From Erythrobacter sp. (GTDB taxonomy: Bacteria; Pseudomonadota; Alphaproteobacteria; Sphingomonadales; Sphingomonadaceae), in contig NZ_JASJAP010000001.1 in NCBI RefSeq assembly GCF_030066995.1, positions 62,001 to 126,000 on the forward strand: a stretch of DNA of 64,000 bases, given 5' to 3'. Under the pieces are notes generated by a model. It did no database searches. It was given only the letters and a program-made list of their open reading frames with translations, and was not told where the DNA came from. The position numbers and the translations under genes were made by a program. This document shows positions 24,813-33,905 of the stretch, piece after piece (positions within the stretch are counted from its first letter, which is position 1; each line of letters opens with the position of its first letter).

Positions 24813-26006
24813 GTGACGCACCGGGCCCCCTTCGCAGCAAACCCCGCCGCGCATGGCGGACGCGAATTTGCTCGACCGCGCGCGAGGGGAGCGACCGAAT
24901 CCTCTTTCGGCGGGGAAGTGCGCGGCCCGCGATCGGACTTTCAACGCGACCGCGACCGCATCATCCATTCGATGAGTTTTCGCCGGCTCAAGTCCAAGAC
25001 CCAGGTGTTTATTGCGCCCGAAGGCGATCATTACCGCACTCGGTTGACCCACAGCCTTGAAGTCGCGCAGATCGGGCGCGTGATTGCGCGGGCGCTTGGC
25101 GTGGACGAAGATCTGACCGAGGCTCTTTGCCTCGCTCACGATCTGGGCCATCCCCCCTTCGGCCACGCGGGCGAGGATGCGTTGAGCGAGGCGATGCAGC
25201 GCTTTGGCGGGTTTTGCCACAACGCGCAGGCCTTGCGCACGGTTATGCGGCTTGAAAGCCCCTATCCCGAGCACGATGGTCTCAACCTGACCTGGGATCT
25301 GCTTGAAGGCCTGGCCAAGCATAACGGCCCGGTGGCCGCGCCCAACTGGGCGCTGGCCGAACTCGATGCCGCGTTTCCGCTGAAACTCGGCGACTGGCCC
25401 TCGCTCGAAGCCCAGATTGCGGCGGTGTCCGACGATATCGCCTACGACAATCACGACATCGATGATGGGCTCCGCGCCGGTTTTCTCGATCTTGATGACC
25501 TCTTGCAGCTGGATTTCCTCGCGGATCAGTGGCGGAGCGTCGAAAAACGCTTTCCCACCGCCCCGCGAGAACGCCAGTTGCGCGAATTGGTGCGCGACCA
25601 GATTGGCGTTATGGTAAATGATGTGCTGGAACACACGCGCAAGGCCGTTGCCGGGATGGAGTCGGTGGCTGACATTCGCGCCTGTGGACGCATGTTGGCC
25701 GGGTTCTCTCCCGCTATGGGGCAATACGAACGGGCGCTTAAGAGGTTCATGTACGACAAGCTCTATTTCCACCCCGAACAGGTCGCCGCCGCCGAGCGCG
25801 CGCGCGACGTGGTGGCGCGGCTTTTTGCGGCCTATTCGCAAGACCCCTCGCTGATGCCGGAACGCTGGCGGGAGGGCCTGTGCGAAAACGAACCGGAGCG
25901 CTCGCGGCGGATCGCGGATTTCATCGCCGGGATGAGCGATCGGTTCGCCATGGAAGCCTGCGCACGGATTTACGGCACGCGGCCGGTTGGGCTGGTCAAT
26001 GTCTGA
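24813..26006 (+). CDS. dgt: dGTPase-like HD-domain deoxynucleoside triphosphohydrolase
   Basis: Hydrolyses dNTPs to deoxynucleoside and triphosphate. The metal-binding HD motifs are present: TRLTHSLEVAQIGR and LCLAHDLGHPPFGHAGEDAL, with SDDIAYDNHDIDDG supplying the last Asp; FQRDRDRIIHSMSFRRLKSK is the conserved N-terminal segment. The start is uncertain. The frame is open far upstream through the terminator, which cannot be coding. I use GTG 24813 (MTHRAPFAANPAAHGGREF), which fits the family N-terminus and gives 397 residues. Its stop is overlapped by 8 bp by the next gene. Confidence 0.9.
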   Translation: MTHRAPFAANPAAHGGREFARPRARGATESSFGGEVRGPRSDFQRDRDRIIHSMSFRRLKSKTQVFIAPEGDHYRTRLTHSLEVAQIGRVIARALGVDEDLTEALCLAHDLGHPPFGHAGEDALSEAMQRFGGFCHNAQALRTVMRLESPYPEHDGLNLTWDLLEGLAKHNGPVAAPNWALAELDAAFPLKLGDWPSLEAQIAAVSDDIAYDNHDIDDGLRAGFLDLDDLLQLDFLADQWRSVEKRFPTAPRERQLRELVRDQIGVMVNDVLEHTRKAVAGMESVADIRACGRMLAGFSPAMGQYERALKRFMYDKLYFHPEQVAAAERARDVVARLFAAYSQDPSLMPERWREGLCENEPERSRRIADFIAGMSDRFAMEACARIYGTRPVGLVNV

Positions 26007-26763
26007 GGGGCTGAAAGAGGGGGGGCTGCGCGGCCGAAGAGCGCCGGAATTTGGCAGCAAGTCCAAGACGTTCAAGCCGCCCCAGCGTATCGGCCTTGTC
26101 GGCGCGACCGGTCTGATTGGAACGACATTGATCCGGATCTCAAGCGCCGGGAACGTGGCCCGCATGGTCGGAATTGCGCGGCGCGAGCTCAAGATGCCGG
26201 AAGGCGCGCGAATGGAGCTGTTCGTTGCCGACCCTGAGAAATGGGGCGAAGTCTTCACCGCAGTGCAGCCGCGGTCCTTCATTTGCGCGCTCGGGACCAC
26301 CTGGAGCAAGGCCGGAAAGAGCGAAGAGGCCTTTCGCGCGGTCGATCAGGATCTGGTGGTCAAGACGGCCAAGGCCGCCAAGGAGGCCGGGGTCAGCAAC
26401 ATGGTCCTGATCAGCGCAGCGGGCGCCGATCCGACCTCGAAGAATTTCTACCTTCAGGTGAAGGGCGAGACCGAGAACCTTGTGACGAAAATCGGCTTCA
26501 AACGGCTCGACATCCTGCGACCCGGCCTCTTGCGCGGGCGGCGAGTGGGCGATTTTCGCCCCGTCGAACGCATTGCGCTGGCGCTGAGCCCGGTGATCGA
26601 ACCGGTTCTTCCCAGCAAATACGCGATGTATCATTCGGTTGAAGTCGAGCTGGTCGCCGAGGCGGCGCTGGGCCTGGCGATCCGCAAGGCTGCGGGCCGC
26701 TTTACGCACGACAACGAAGCCATGCGCCGGGCCGCGCGCGAATGGCGCTCCAAAGGGCAATAG
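25999..26763 (+). CDS. NAD(P)-binding Rossmann-fold protein (atypical SDR)
   Basis: A 254-residue protein with a cofactor motif RIGLVGATGLIG at about residue 32, then FICALGTTWSKAGKSEEAF and VLISAAGADPTSKNFYLQVK, as in NAD(P)H-binding oxidoreductases related to HTATIP2/CC3 and NmrA-like proteins. The YLQVKGETE stretch places a Tyr-x3-Lys pair. The first 30 residues are polar and charged and may be disordered. It overlaps the dNTPase stop by 8 bp and is followed after 7 bp by the ABA4-like gene, so it is part of a three-gene unit. Substrate unknown. Confidence 0.82.
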   Translation: MSEGLKEGGLRGRRAPEFGSKSKTFKPPQRIGLVGATGLIGTTLIRISSAGNVARMVGIARRELKMPEGARMELFVADPEKWGEVFTAVQPRSFICALGTTWSKAGKSEEAFRAVDQDLVVKTAKAAKEAGVSNMVLISAAGADPTSKNFYLQVKGETENLVTKIGFKRLDILRPGLLRGRRVGDFRPVERIALALSPVIEPVLPSKYAMYHSVEVELVAEAALGLAIRKAAGRFTHDNEAMRRAAREWRSKGQ

Positions 26764-26770
26764 CGCGCGC

Positions 26771-27229
26771 GTGGCCTGGGGCCTTGTCTTCAACGCCGTG
26801 AACCTCGCAGCGCTGGTCGCCTGGGCGCTGTTGATCCTCGCGCCGCGCTGGCCGGCCCTGCTTTCCGCCATCTTGTACCTGGGCATTGGTGGGCTGTGCA
26901 CGCTCTACGCGGTGCTCCTCATCAGTGTGCTGGTTGGGGTGATCCCCGCGGGCGCAAACGGTTCGGCGGGTGGCGCGGATTTCACCACTATCGAAGGCAT
27001 TCGCGCGATCTTCGGCAGCGATGTCGGCGTGGTGATCGGCTGGACCCACTATCTTGCCTTCGATCTGTTCGTCGGTCTTTGGATTGCGCGCGATGCGGAC
27101 GCCAAGTTCTTCTCTCGATGGGTGCAGGCGCCGGTCTTGCTTGCCACCTTTCTGGCAGGCCCGCTCGGGCTGATAATCTGGCTGCTTGTTCGCGAGCGGC
27201 GGGCGAGGGCAAAGGGACGGTTTCAGTAA
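26771..27229 (+). CDS. ABA4-like membrane protein (DUF4281)
   Basis: A 152-residue integral membrane protein with four hydrophobic segments. The diagnostic part is GVVIGWTHYLAFDLFVGLWI, typical of the ABA4 family, whose plant member is needed for neoxanthin formation. The C-terminus ends with the basic tail RERRARAKGRFQ on the cytoplasmic side. The start is GTG 26771, 7 bp after the preceding gene. The bacterial proteins have no demonstrated function; a role in carotenoid chemistry would be in keeping with pigmented sphingomonads but is speculation. A 77-bp gap precedes the acyl-CoA ligase. Confidence 0.85.
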   Translation: MAWGLVFNAVNLAALVAWALLILAPRWPALLSAILYLGIGGLCTLYAVLLISVLVGVIPAGANGSAGGADFTTIEGIRAIFGSDVGVVIGWTHYLAFDLFVGLWIARDADAKFFSRWVQAPVLLATFLAGPLGLIIWLLVRERRARAKGRFQ

Positions 27230-27306
27230 GGGAAAACCGCTGGACGAGCGCCCGCGCGCTGCTACTCTTCGGGCAAAGAGAACCCAGAGAAGAGAGAGAT
27301 GCGGCC

Positions 27307-28869
27307 ATGGTGACGAACCCCACCAAAGACTTCACGACATTCGATGAATACCTTTCCTACTGGGGTGCCGAGCGGCCCGATGGCCTTGCCTTCGAAGACG
27401 GCGAGCGGCGCACCACCTACTCCGAGGCGGACCGCATCACCCGGCAACTGATCGCCTTCCTTAAAGGCAAGGGCATTTCAACGGGCGATCGGATCGCCTG
27501 GCTTGGCAGGAATTCCGACCAGTATTTTCTGTTGCTCTACGCCTGCGGCCGAATGGGCGTGGTCTTGGCCCCGATCGGCTGGCGTCTGGCCCCGCCCGAG
27601 ATCGGCTATATCCTCACCGATACCGGCGCAAAGCTCGTCATCGCGCAAGGCGAGTTCCTCGAAAGCGCCAAGACGGTGAGCGCAGGGTTGGAAAGCGGCC
27701 CGCAGGTCTTTGCAGCGGACGAAACCTTCCGCGTCGCCTCCATGATGGAGCCTGCGGCCCCGAACCCGCCTGATCCGTGCGCGCCCATCCTGCAGCTCTA
27801 CACTTCGGGCACGACGGGCAATCCCAAGGGCGCCCAGCTTTCGAACCGCAACCTGTTCGCCCTGCGCAAGCCCAGCGTCGAGGCGAACCTGCCGTGGCAG
27901 AATTTCGAACCGACCGACTGCATCCTCGCCGCGATGCCGATCGCGCATATTGGCGGCACAGGCGTCGCCGCGCTCGCGGTTGCCAACGGGGTAAGGGTTC
28001 ATGTCCTGCCCGAGTTTACACCGCAAGGGGCGCTGGCGGGGATCGAGAGCGGCGCAACGCTGATGTTCCTCGTGCCCGCCGCGATCCAGATGATGATCCA
28101 GCATCCCAAGGCGGCGCAGACCGATTTTTCAAACCTGCGTTTCCTGATGTACGGCGCCGCGCCCATGCCGCTGGAATTGCTCAAGGAAGCCGTGCGCACC
28201 ATGCCCACAACAGGCTTCATGCAGGTCTACGGGATGACCGAGACGACCGGGGCGATTTCGCTGCTGCCGCCCGAGGACCACGATCTGGAAGGCAACCGGC
28301 GCATGCGCTCGGCCGGCAAGGCGGTGCCCGGCGTTGAGATCGAAGTTCGCGGCGAAGACAACAAGGAGCTCCCGCGCGGCGAGATCGGGGAGATTTGCGT
28401 TCTCTCGCCCTCCAACACCGCTGGATACTGGCAACTTCCCGAAGCGACCGCAAAGACCATCGATCCCGACGGCTGGTTGCACACAGGCGATGCCGGGATC
28501 ATGGACGAGGACGGCTACGTCTACATTCAGGACCGGATCAAGGACATGATCATCTCAGGCGGCGAGAATGTGTATCCGGCGGAGGTCGAAAGCGCCATCT
28601 ATGGCCATCCAGCCATCGCCGAAGTCGCCGTGATCGGCGTCCCCAGCGAGAAATGGGGCGAAGAAGTTAAGGCCTGCTGTGTCGTCAAGCCCGGAATGGA
28701 GGTCGATCAGGACGACGTCATTGCCTATACGCGCGAACGCATCGCCCCGTTCAAATGCCCCAAGAGCGTTGATGTCATTCCCGAAATGCCGCGCAACGCG
28801 TCGGGCAAGATTTTGCGCCGTCAGTTGCGCGCGCCCTTTTGGGAAGGGCGGGAACGGCAGGTCAACTGA
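27307..28869 (+). CDS. Acyl-CoA synthetase (AMP-forming)
   Basis: Activates a carboxylic acid to its CoA thioester via an acyl-adenylate. The 520-residue protein has all ANL-family motifs: the P-loop YTSGTTGNPKGA, YGMTETTGAIS, then GWLHTGDAGIMDEDGYVYI with the adenine/ribose Asp, the hinge DRIKDMIISGGENVYPAEVE and the final catalytic Lys in GKILRRQLR. The ATG at 27307 is preceded by an AGAGAGAG-rich leader. Chain length of the substrate is not predictable; a fatty acid or aromatic acid is most likely. The DUF938 methyltransferase follows after 19 bp. Confidence 0.92.
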   Translation: MVTNPTKDFTTFDEYLSYWGAERPDGLAFEDGERRTTYSEADRITRQLIAFLKGKGISTGDRIAWLGRNSDQYFLLLYACGRMGVVLAPIGWRLAPPEIGYILTDTGAKLVIAQGEFLESAKTVSAGLESGPQVFAADETFRVASMMEPAAPNPPDPCAPILQLYTSGTTGNPKGAQLSNRNLFALRKPSVEANLPWQNFEPTDCILAAMPIAHIGGTGVAALAVANGVRVHVLPEFTPQGALAGIESGATLMFLVPAAIQMMIQHPKAAQTDFSNLRFLMYGAAPMPLELLKEAVRTMPTTGFMQVYGMTETTGAISLLPPEDHDLEGNRRMRSAGKAVPGVEIEVRGEDNKELPRGEIGEICVLSPSNTAGYWQLPEATAKTIDPDGWLHTGDAGIMDEDGYVYIQDRIKDMIISGGENVYPAEVESAIYGHPAIAEVAVIGVPSEKWGEEVKACCVVKPGMEVDQDDVIAYTRERIAPFKCPKSVDVIPEMPRNASGKILRRQLRAPFWEGRERQVN

Positions 28870-28888
28870 GGCCAAGGCTGCGGCTGCC

Positions 28889-29485
28889 GTGAAGAAGCAT
28901 GCGCCCGCCACCCTGCGCAATCGCGAGGCAATCCTTGAGGTCCTGCGCAAGGAATTGCCCGAGAACGGCACCGTGCTCGAAATTGCAGCAGGGTCGGGGG
29001 AGCACGCGGTGTACTTTGCCGGGCGCTTGCCCGCGCTCGATTGGCAGCCGAGCGATCCTGACCCCGAAGCCATCGCCTCGATCGCGGCCTATCGCGAGGA
29101 CTATCCGGGTGAAAACCTGCGCGCGCCGCTCGAACTCGATGCCTCAGCGCCCGATTGGCCGGTGGCGCAGGCCGATGCAATCGTGTGCTGCAACATGGTC
29201 CATATCAGCCCGTGGGAAGCGACCGAGGGGCTGTTCGCAGGCGCCGCCCGAATCTTGAGCACCGCCGGAAGCCCTTTGGTCCTTTATGGCCCGTTTTTTG
29301 AGCAGGGGATCGAAGCTGCGCGCTCCAACCTCGCCTTTGACGCAGGGCTAAGAGACCGTAATGCGCAATGGGGCATCCGCACTGTTGAAGCGATGGACGC
29401 GCTCGCGGAACGCCAGGGCCTCGCCCGCAGCGCACGCCGCGCCATGCCGGCGAACAATCTGACGCTGGTCTATCGCCGCCCCTGA
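28889..29485 (+). CDS. DUF938 family SAM-dependent methyltransferase
   Basis: A 198-residue class I methyltransferase-like protein. Motif I is VLEIAAGSGEHAVYFA and the family-specific opening APATLRNREAILEVL lies directly after the start; VCCNMVHISPWEA corresponds to motif IV of DUF938 proteins. The start is GTG 28889 (MKKHAPATLRN), 19 bp after the acyl-CoA ligase stop; the open frame extends upstream without a better start. Function is not established for the family. It is convergent with the entericidin gene, 17 bp apart. Confidence 0.85.
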   Translation: MKKHAPATLRNREAILEVLRKELPENGTVLEIAAGSGEHAVYFAGRLPALDWQPSDPDPEAIASIAAYREDYPGENLRAPLELDASAPDWPVAQADAIVCCNMVHISPWEATEGLFAGAARILSTAGSPLVLYGPFFEQGIEAARSNLAFDAGLRDRNAQWGIRTVEAMDALAERQGLARSARRAMPANNLTLVYRRP

Positions 29486-29502
29486 GCGCGCGCTTGCCGC
29501 GC

Positions 29503-29652
29503 TTAGTTGATGGCTTCTTCGCCCGCTTCGCCGACCGATTTGATATCGTCGCCCAACCCTTTGACAGTGTTGCAGGCGCTGGTGGTGATCAGCAGCACAG
29601 CGAGCATGGCGGCGCTGACGAGAGGGCGGGTCTTTGTAAGGTTTTGTGTCAT
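29503..29652 (-). CDS. Entericidin A/B-like lipoprotein
   Basis: A 49-residue small lipoprotein. A hydrophobic signal (VSAAMLAVLLITTSA) runs into Cys27, and the mature part, CNTVKGLGDDIKSVGEAGEE, is the entericidin signature of a short amphipathic helix. The lipobox TSAC has Thr at -3, which is atypical but tolerated. Entericidins are small membrane lipoproteins linked to stress and stationary-phase physiology. It lies 9 bp downstream of the EamA transporter on the same strand and may share its transcript. Confidence 0.88.
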   Translation of the reverse strand: MTQNLTKTRPLVSAAMLAVLLITTSACNTVKGLGDDIKSVGEAGEEAIN

Positions 29653-29661
29653 GGCGCGCGA

Positions 29662-30576
29662 TTACTCCGACTTGGCTGCCGCTTGCGCTTCGAGTGCGAG
29701 CAGACGTTCTCTATATGCGATGAGCGCCCCGGCGCCGATAATCAAGGGGGCTCCGATCCACAGGCTCCCCGGTGGCGCGCGGTCGAACACGTAATATCCG
29801 TAGGCGCTGGCCCATAACAGCGCGGTGTAATCCATCAGCAGGATGACGGCGGCTGAGCCGAACCGCAGCGACATCGTGAGCAGGATCTGCACCACGCCGC
29901 CGGTGACAGCCGTGGCGAGGATCAGGCTCCAGGTGATCCAGTCATGCGGACCGATGAAAAACGGAAAAACAATCGTCAGCGCGGGCAGGCTCAAAGCCGT
30001 GAACCAGAACACGATCCCCCAAGGGCTTTCGGACTTGTTGAGATCCTGAATTTGAAAGCTGATCACCGCCACCAGGAAAGCCGCCCCCAGAGCGACGGCG
30101 ATGCCGGCGCGCGTAACATCCGCGCTCGCCCCGGCTGGCTGCATCACGATGAAGACGCCTGCGAAGCCGAACACGACTGCGAGGCTGCGGAACCGTCCGA
30201 TCCGCTCGCGAAAGAACAGGACGGCTATCACGACAGCGAAAAAGGGGGCCGTGAAGCCCAGAGTGGTGGCCACGGCCAACGGCAGAAGCAGCACCGATCC
30301 GTAGGTGAAGACCATCCCAACAAGACCCAGGGCGGCGCGCGCGCCATGCGCCCGCAGGCGGTGCGTGCGGACCAGCGCAAACCGGCCGAACAGCGCGAGC
30401 CCTGCGCACAACACGACGAAAGTGATCGCCTGGCGCCAGAAGATCAGTTCAACCAGATGAGCGCCGCGTTCACCCGACAGCTTGACGAGCATGCCCATGG
30501 TGGCGAGCGCAAAGGCGGCGATAAGACGGACGCCGAGCGCAAGAAACGGGCGGGGGCGAGCGATCGATCCATCCAT
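29662..30576 (-). CDS. EamA/DMT superfamily transporter
   Basis: A 304-residue inner-membrane protein with ten predicted helices in two EamA repeats, beginning FLALGVRLIAAFALATMGML and VVLCAGLALFGRFALVRTHR in the first half and AGIAVALGAAFLVAVISFQI in the second. Helix order and length match drug/metabolite transporters of the RhaT/EamA type. Substrates of this group range from amino acids to nucleotide precursors, so none is assigned. The gene is divergent from the small membrane protein at 30644 with a 67-bp intergenic space holding both promoters. Confidence 0.9.
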   Translation of the reverse strand: MDGSIARPRPFLALGVRLIAAFALATMGMLVKLSGERGAHLVELIFWRQAITFVVLCAGLALFGRFALVRTHRLRAHGARAALGLVGMVFTYGSVLLLPLAVATTLGFTAPFFAVVIAVLFFRERIGRFRSLAVVFGFAGVFIVMQPAGASADVTRAGIAVALGAAFLVAVISFQIQDLNKSESPWGIVFWFTALSLPALTIVFPFFIGPHDWITWSLILATAVTGGVVQILLTMSLRFGSAAVILLMDYTALLWASAYGYYVFDRAPPGSLWIGAPLIIGAGALIAYRERLLALEAQAAAKSE

Positions 30577-30643
30577 CTGCGCTCAGCGCTTGGCGCACAA
30601 GCAGGGATTGCGCAAGCGCCCGGCGCGCCTAAATCCGTTCGCG

Positions 30644-30886
30644 ATGGATGCACTTACCCAATTGGCGCTCGCGAGCGATGCGGTTCAGGTCGCCGTGATC
30701 GGGGCCTTGTTCTGGATTATGGCGGCCTTTTGCGGGCTGATGGAATGGCGCCGGGGGCGCAATCGCTCGGTCGACCGGCTTGAGAAAGTGGGCTGGGTTC
30801 CCTGGACGCCGATTTTCCTGATGTGCGCGATGATTGGCGGTGGCTGTCTGGCGATGGGCCTGCCGGGTGTGCTTGGCAGTTCGTGA
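30644..30886 (+). CDS. Small two-helix membrane protein, unknown function
   Basis: An 80-residue protein with two hydrophobic segments (VAVIGALFWIMAAFCGLMEW and TPIFLMCAMIGGGCLAMGL) separated by a basic loop, RRGRNRSVDRLEKVGW, that should face the cytoplasm. The ATG at 30644 is the first in frame. No family recognised. It is followed by a 339-bp stretch without genes. Confidence 0.65.
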   Translation: MDALTQLALASDAVQVAVIGALFWIMAAFCGLMEWRRGRNRSVDRLEKVGWVPWTPIFLMCAMIGGGCLAMGLPGVLGSS

Positions 30887-31225
30887 GCTGATCTCCCAGT
30901 CGTCCCGCAGAGATGCGAGGGAAGGATCAGGTGCTCTTTCCTACACCACCCTGAAAATGGCAGAAACGCTGGTGTTCTTTGACAATCGAAGCCCAAATCG
31001 GCGCCAAACCATGTTGGATAAGTGTCAACTTAGCCTTTTCTGGCATAAGTAGATGAATTATATAGATAGTTGATCAAAAAACGCGGGTGACAGGGTGTCA
31101 CCTTCGTCAATTTCGCTGTCACCGCGCGAAAAAGGCCGCGAGCCTCCACGAAGGCGCGAGCCTGTTGCAAGGGTAGCGTTTGGCTTTCTCAACTCCACGC
31201 CTTCGCCGGGGGGGCGCGCACGGGG
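30887..31225. other. Gene-free stretch with inverted TGTCAC repeats
   Basis: No coding frame here looks real. The middle part (about 31000-31080) is clearly AT-rich. At 31086-31102, GGTGACA and TGTCACC form a perfect 7-bp inverted repeat around GGG, and a second CTGTCACC lies at 31116-31123, which could pair with the same left arm. These could be operator half-sites or alternative hairpins downstream of cpaF, which ends at 31226 on the minus strand. A direct repeat of GCGAGCCT lies at 31135-31170. Confidence 0.5.
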
Positions 31226-32776
31226 TTAGAGGCACGCCTCCAGATACGCCTGGTCGAACCCGAATTGCCGCGCTTTTTCCAGCGTGTAGGGACGCAGGCC
31301 CGATGAGCGGAATTCGCCGAGAATCTTCCCGTCTTCGCTCTCGTCGAGATATTCGAACTTGAAGAGTTCCTGCGTGACGATGACCTCGCCTTCCATCCCG
31401 ATCACTTCGGTGATGTTGGTGGTGCGACGCGAACCGTCGCGCAGGCGCTTGACCTGCACGATAAGGTCGACCGATTCCGCGATCTGACGCGAGATCGCTT
31501 CTTTCGGGATCTTGATGTCGCCCATCAGGATCATGTTTTCCATACGGCCCAGGCACTCACGCGGGGAGTTGGCGTGGAGCGTACACATCGAGCCATCGTG
31601 GCCGGTGTTCATGGCGGCGAGAAGGTCGAAACATTCCGCGCCGCGAATCTCACCCAGGATGATCCGGTCCGGACGCATACGCAGGGCGTTCTTCACAAGG
31701 TCGCCGATGGTGATCGCGCCCTGGCCTTCAAGGTTGGGGGGGCGCGTTTCGAGCGGCAGCCAGTGCGGCTGTTGCAAGCGCAATTCGGCGGCGTCCTCAA
31801 TCGTCAGCACGCGCTCGCCCGGGTCGATCATCTTCGACAGGGCGTTGAGCATGGTGGTCTTACCCGAACCCGTACCGCCCGAAATAACGATGTTCATCCG
31901 GCACGCGCCCGCGATCTTCAGCGCGGTGCACATCTTGTCGGACATAGAGCCGAATTCCTTGAGCATGTCCAAGGTGATCGGCTTCTCGGAGAACTTACGA
32001 ATGGAGATCGCGGTGCCGCGCAGCGAAAGCGGCGGCACGATGACGTTGACACGCGAGCCGTCTTTCAATCGGGCGTCCGCCAGCGGCGTTGTCTGGTCAA
32101 CGCGGCGGCCGACCTGGTTCACGATGCGCTGCGCGATCTGGAAGAGGTGCTGTTCGTCGCGGAACCGGATCGGCGCGATGACGAGCTTGCCCTTCTTTTC
32201 GATGTAGGTCTGGTCCGGGCCGTTGACCATGATGTCGGAGACGTCCGGATCGTTCAGCAGCTCTTCGAGCGGACCAAAGCCGAGCAGTTCATCGATCAGA
32301 ACCTTTTCAAGCGCGAACTGTTCGCGGCGGTTAAGCGTGACCTTCAGTTCGGCCAGCACCTCCATGATGATCGGACGGAATTCTTCGCTCAGCTCTTCCT
32401 TGGAGAGGGTCGCGGCGGCTTCGGGATCGACGCGTTCGAGCAGGCGCGGCAGCACCTGTTCCTTGATCTTGTGAACGCTCGCTTCGAACCCTTCCGGCGC
32501 GCCGCTTGCGGCCTGCACGGCGGCAGCGCGTTCGGCGAGACGATCCATCGCATCGGCGGTGCTGCCCTTGGCCGGAGCCGCAGGGGCGGCGGATGCGGCT
32601 GGCGCGGCGGACGGCTTGGGCTCGTCGCCCTCGCCGGGAAGCGGGGGGAACTGTTCGCCGCCTTTGGTCTGATCAGAGGCTCGACCGCTGCTCTTCATCG
32701 GACGGGCTACGCCGAAAGCGGGCCTGCCGCCCGGCTTCACTCCACCAGCGTTACCCTTTTTCCCGAATGCACTCAT
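31226..32776 (-). CDS. cpaF: CpaF-type pilus assembly / secretion ATPase
   Basis: Cytoplasmic hexameric ATPase of the type II/IV secretion family that powers Flp/Tad pilus assembly. The 516-residue protein has a low-complexity Ala/Pro-rich head (residues 1-85), then the conserved DELLGFGPLEELLNDPDVSD, Walker A GGTGSGKTT, Asp box TIEDAAELRLQQPHW, Walker B region RMRPDRIILGEIRG and His box NTGHDGSMCTLHANS. The start is ATG 32776; an upstream in-frame ATG (32839) gives no family sequence. Oddly, none of the usual partners (cpaE, tadB, tadC) adjoins it. A decayed gene lies upstream and a gene-free stretch downstream. Confidence 0.93.
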   Translation of the reverse strand: MSAFGKKGNAGGVKPGGRPAFGVARPMKSSGRASDQTKGGEQFPPLPGEGDEPKPSAAPAASAAPAAPAKGSTADAMDRLAERAAAVQAASGAPEGFEASVHKIKEQVLPRLLERVDPEAAATLSKEELSEEFRPIIMEVLAELKVTLNRREQFALEKVLIDELLGFGPLEELLNDPDVSDIMVNGPDQTYIEKKGKLVIAPIRFRDEQHLFQIAQRIVNQVGRRVDQTTPLADARLKDGSRVNVIVPPLSLRGTAISIRKFSEKPITLDMLKEFGSMSDKMCTALKIAGACRMNIVISGGTGSGKTTMLNALSKMIDPGERVLTIEDAAELRLQQPHWLPLETRPPNLEGQGAITIGDLVKNALRMRPDRIILGEIRGAECFDLLAAMNTGHDGSMCTLHANSPRECLGRMENMILMGDIKIPKEAISRQIAESVDLIVQVKRLRDGSRRTTNITEVIGMEGEVIVTQELFKFEYLDESEDGKILGEFRSSGLRPYTLEKARQFGFDQAYLEACL

Positions 32777-32910
32777 GCCAAGCCCCCAGGCTTCAATATA
32801 TCGTCCGCAGCACCTCAAACGCCTTTTGGCGAATGGCACCTCTCGAAGAATGGTGAATATGCGGGAAAGCTTATTTTTTCCCTAAGGTGTGCTTTCGAGC
32901 CGCGTGCCTC

Positions 32911-33769
32911 TTACCGGGTGGCAAAGGGGGAAGTTCGCGCGGTTTTTCCGAGGCTTTGCGGCCAATCACGTAGAGCCGATGGTCGATCCCGCTAAAGCCT
33001 TCGGGCACAGCGGCGTGGGACGCGAGGAGAAGCAAACAGGCCAGCATCATGTGCCGAAGCCCGATTGGATAGACGCCAAGGGTGAAAGCAAAGGTGAAAC
33101 CAAGAAAAGCCGGAGATCAGCAGGCGATGCCAGGAAAAACCGGTCGTCAGGTGCCATCACAGATGCACCACAGCAAACCAGGCAAACTCCGCGATCGGCT
33201 TAACCAGCGTCTTCCATTGCGGCGAGATACCACCCTGAAATGGCATCGGCAGGCTGTCCATTTTCAGGAACCATGAAACCACGTCTGACTGCATGGCCGT
33301 GGCCTTGCGGGCGCTGAACATGCAGGGCGCGGGCAGCGCGGTCCATTCCGCAAAAGCCGGAGCCGGCAAGCCACACCCATTGGGTACGCCGGGCGCCGAG
33401 TGCCAGAAGGACGAGAGCCACGCCAAGCGTTGTGCGGCATGAAAACGGCGAGGCAAACAGGATGGCCACTTGATCCACGACAGCGCACACGGTCGCGGCT
33501 GCGGGTAGCACCCAGGCCATCGGCAATACCGCGCTCAATGTCTGAAGCAACCAGCACCAGGCAGGAGGATGCCCTTAATAGCGAAGCCCGGCCAAGAGCT
33601 ACGCTTGCAAAGAGGCGTCGCGCTCGAGAAGAAGAGCCTGGTATTCATCCCGCCAGGGCTGGTGGGTCCAGATGAGGGCATATTGCAGCGCGGCGAGCAA
33701 GCTGATAGCCAGCGTCCTCGCCGTAGTGCGACCCAGAGCCCTGTCGAGGGCGCAAAAACCTGCGTTCAC
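32911..33769 (-). pseudogene. Decayed multi-span membrane protein gene
   Basis: Reading from a possible GTG at 33769, the frame encodes a recognisable membrane protein start (TLAISLLAALQYALIW, then HQPWRDEYQALLLERDASLQ). It meets TAG at 33599-33601 and TAA at 33575-33577 and continues with GHPPAWCWLLQTLSAVLPM and further hydrophobic sequence. Coding character then shifts to a second frame (KMDSLPMPFQGGISPQWKTL, ending at 33157) and to a third (FTFAFTLGVYPIGLRHMML, ending at the stop at 32911). So there are at least two stops and two frameshifts. WRDE...GHPP resembles large membrane proteins of the glycosyltransferase-C kind, but I am not sure of the family. Confidence 0.7.
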
Positions 33770-33905
33770 CGCGCTTGCGAAGGATAGGGCCGCCGCCGAT
33801 ATAGGGTACGTTTAGCGCCAATCTGCTAAGGAAAGGCATCTCACCCTTGCGCTTTCCTCCAACCCATATTGCACGTTGACCGTTTGGTCCCATAAGCAAG
33901 GCAGC

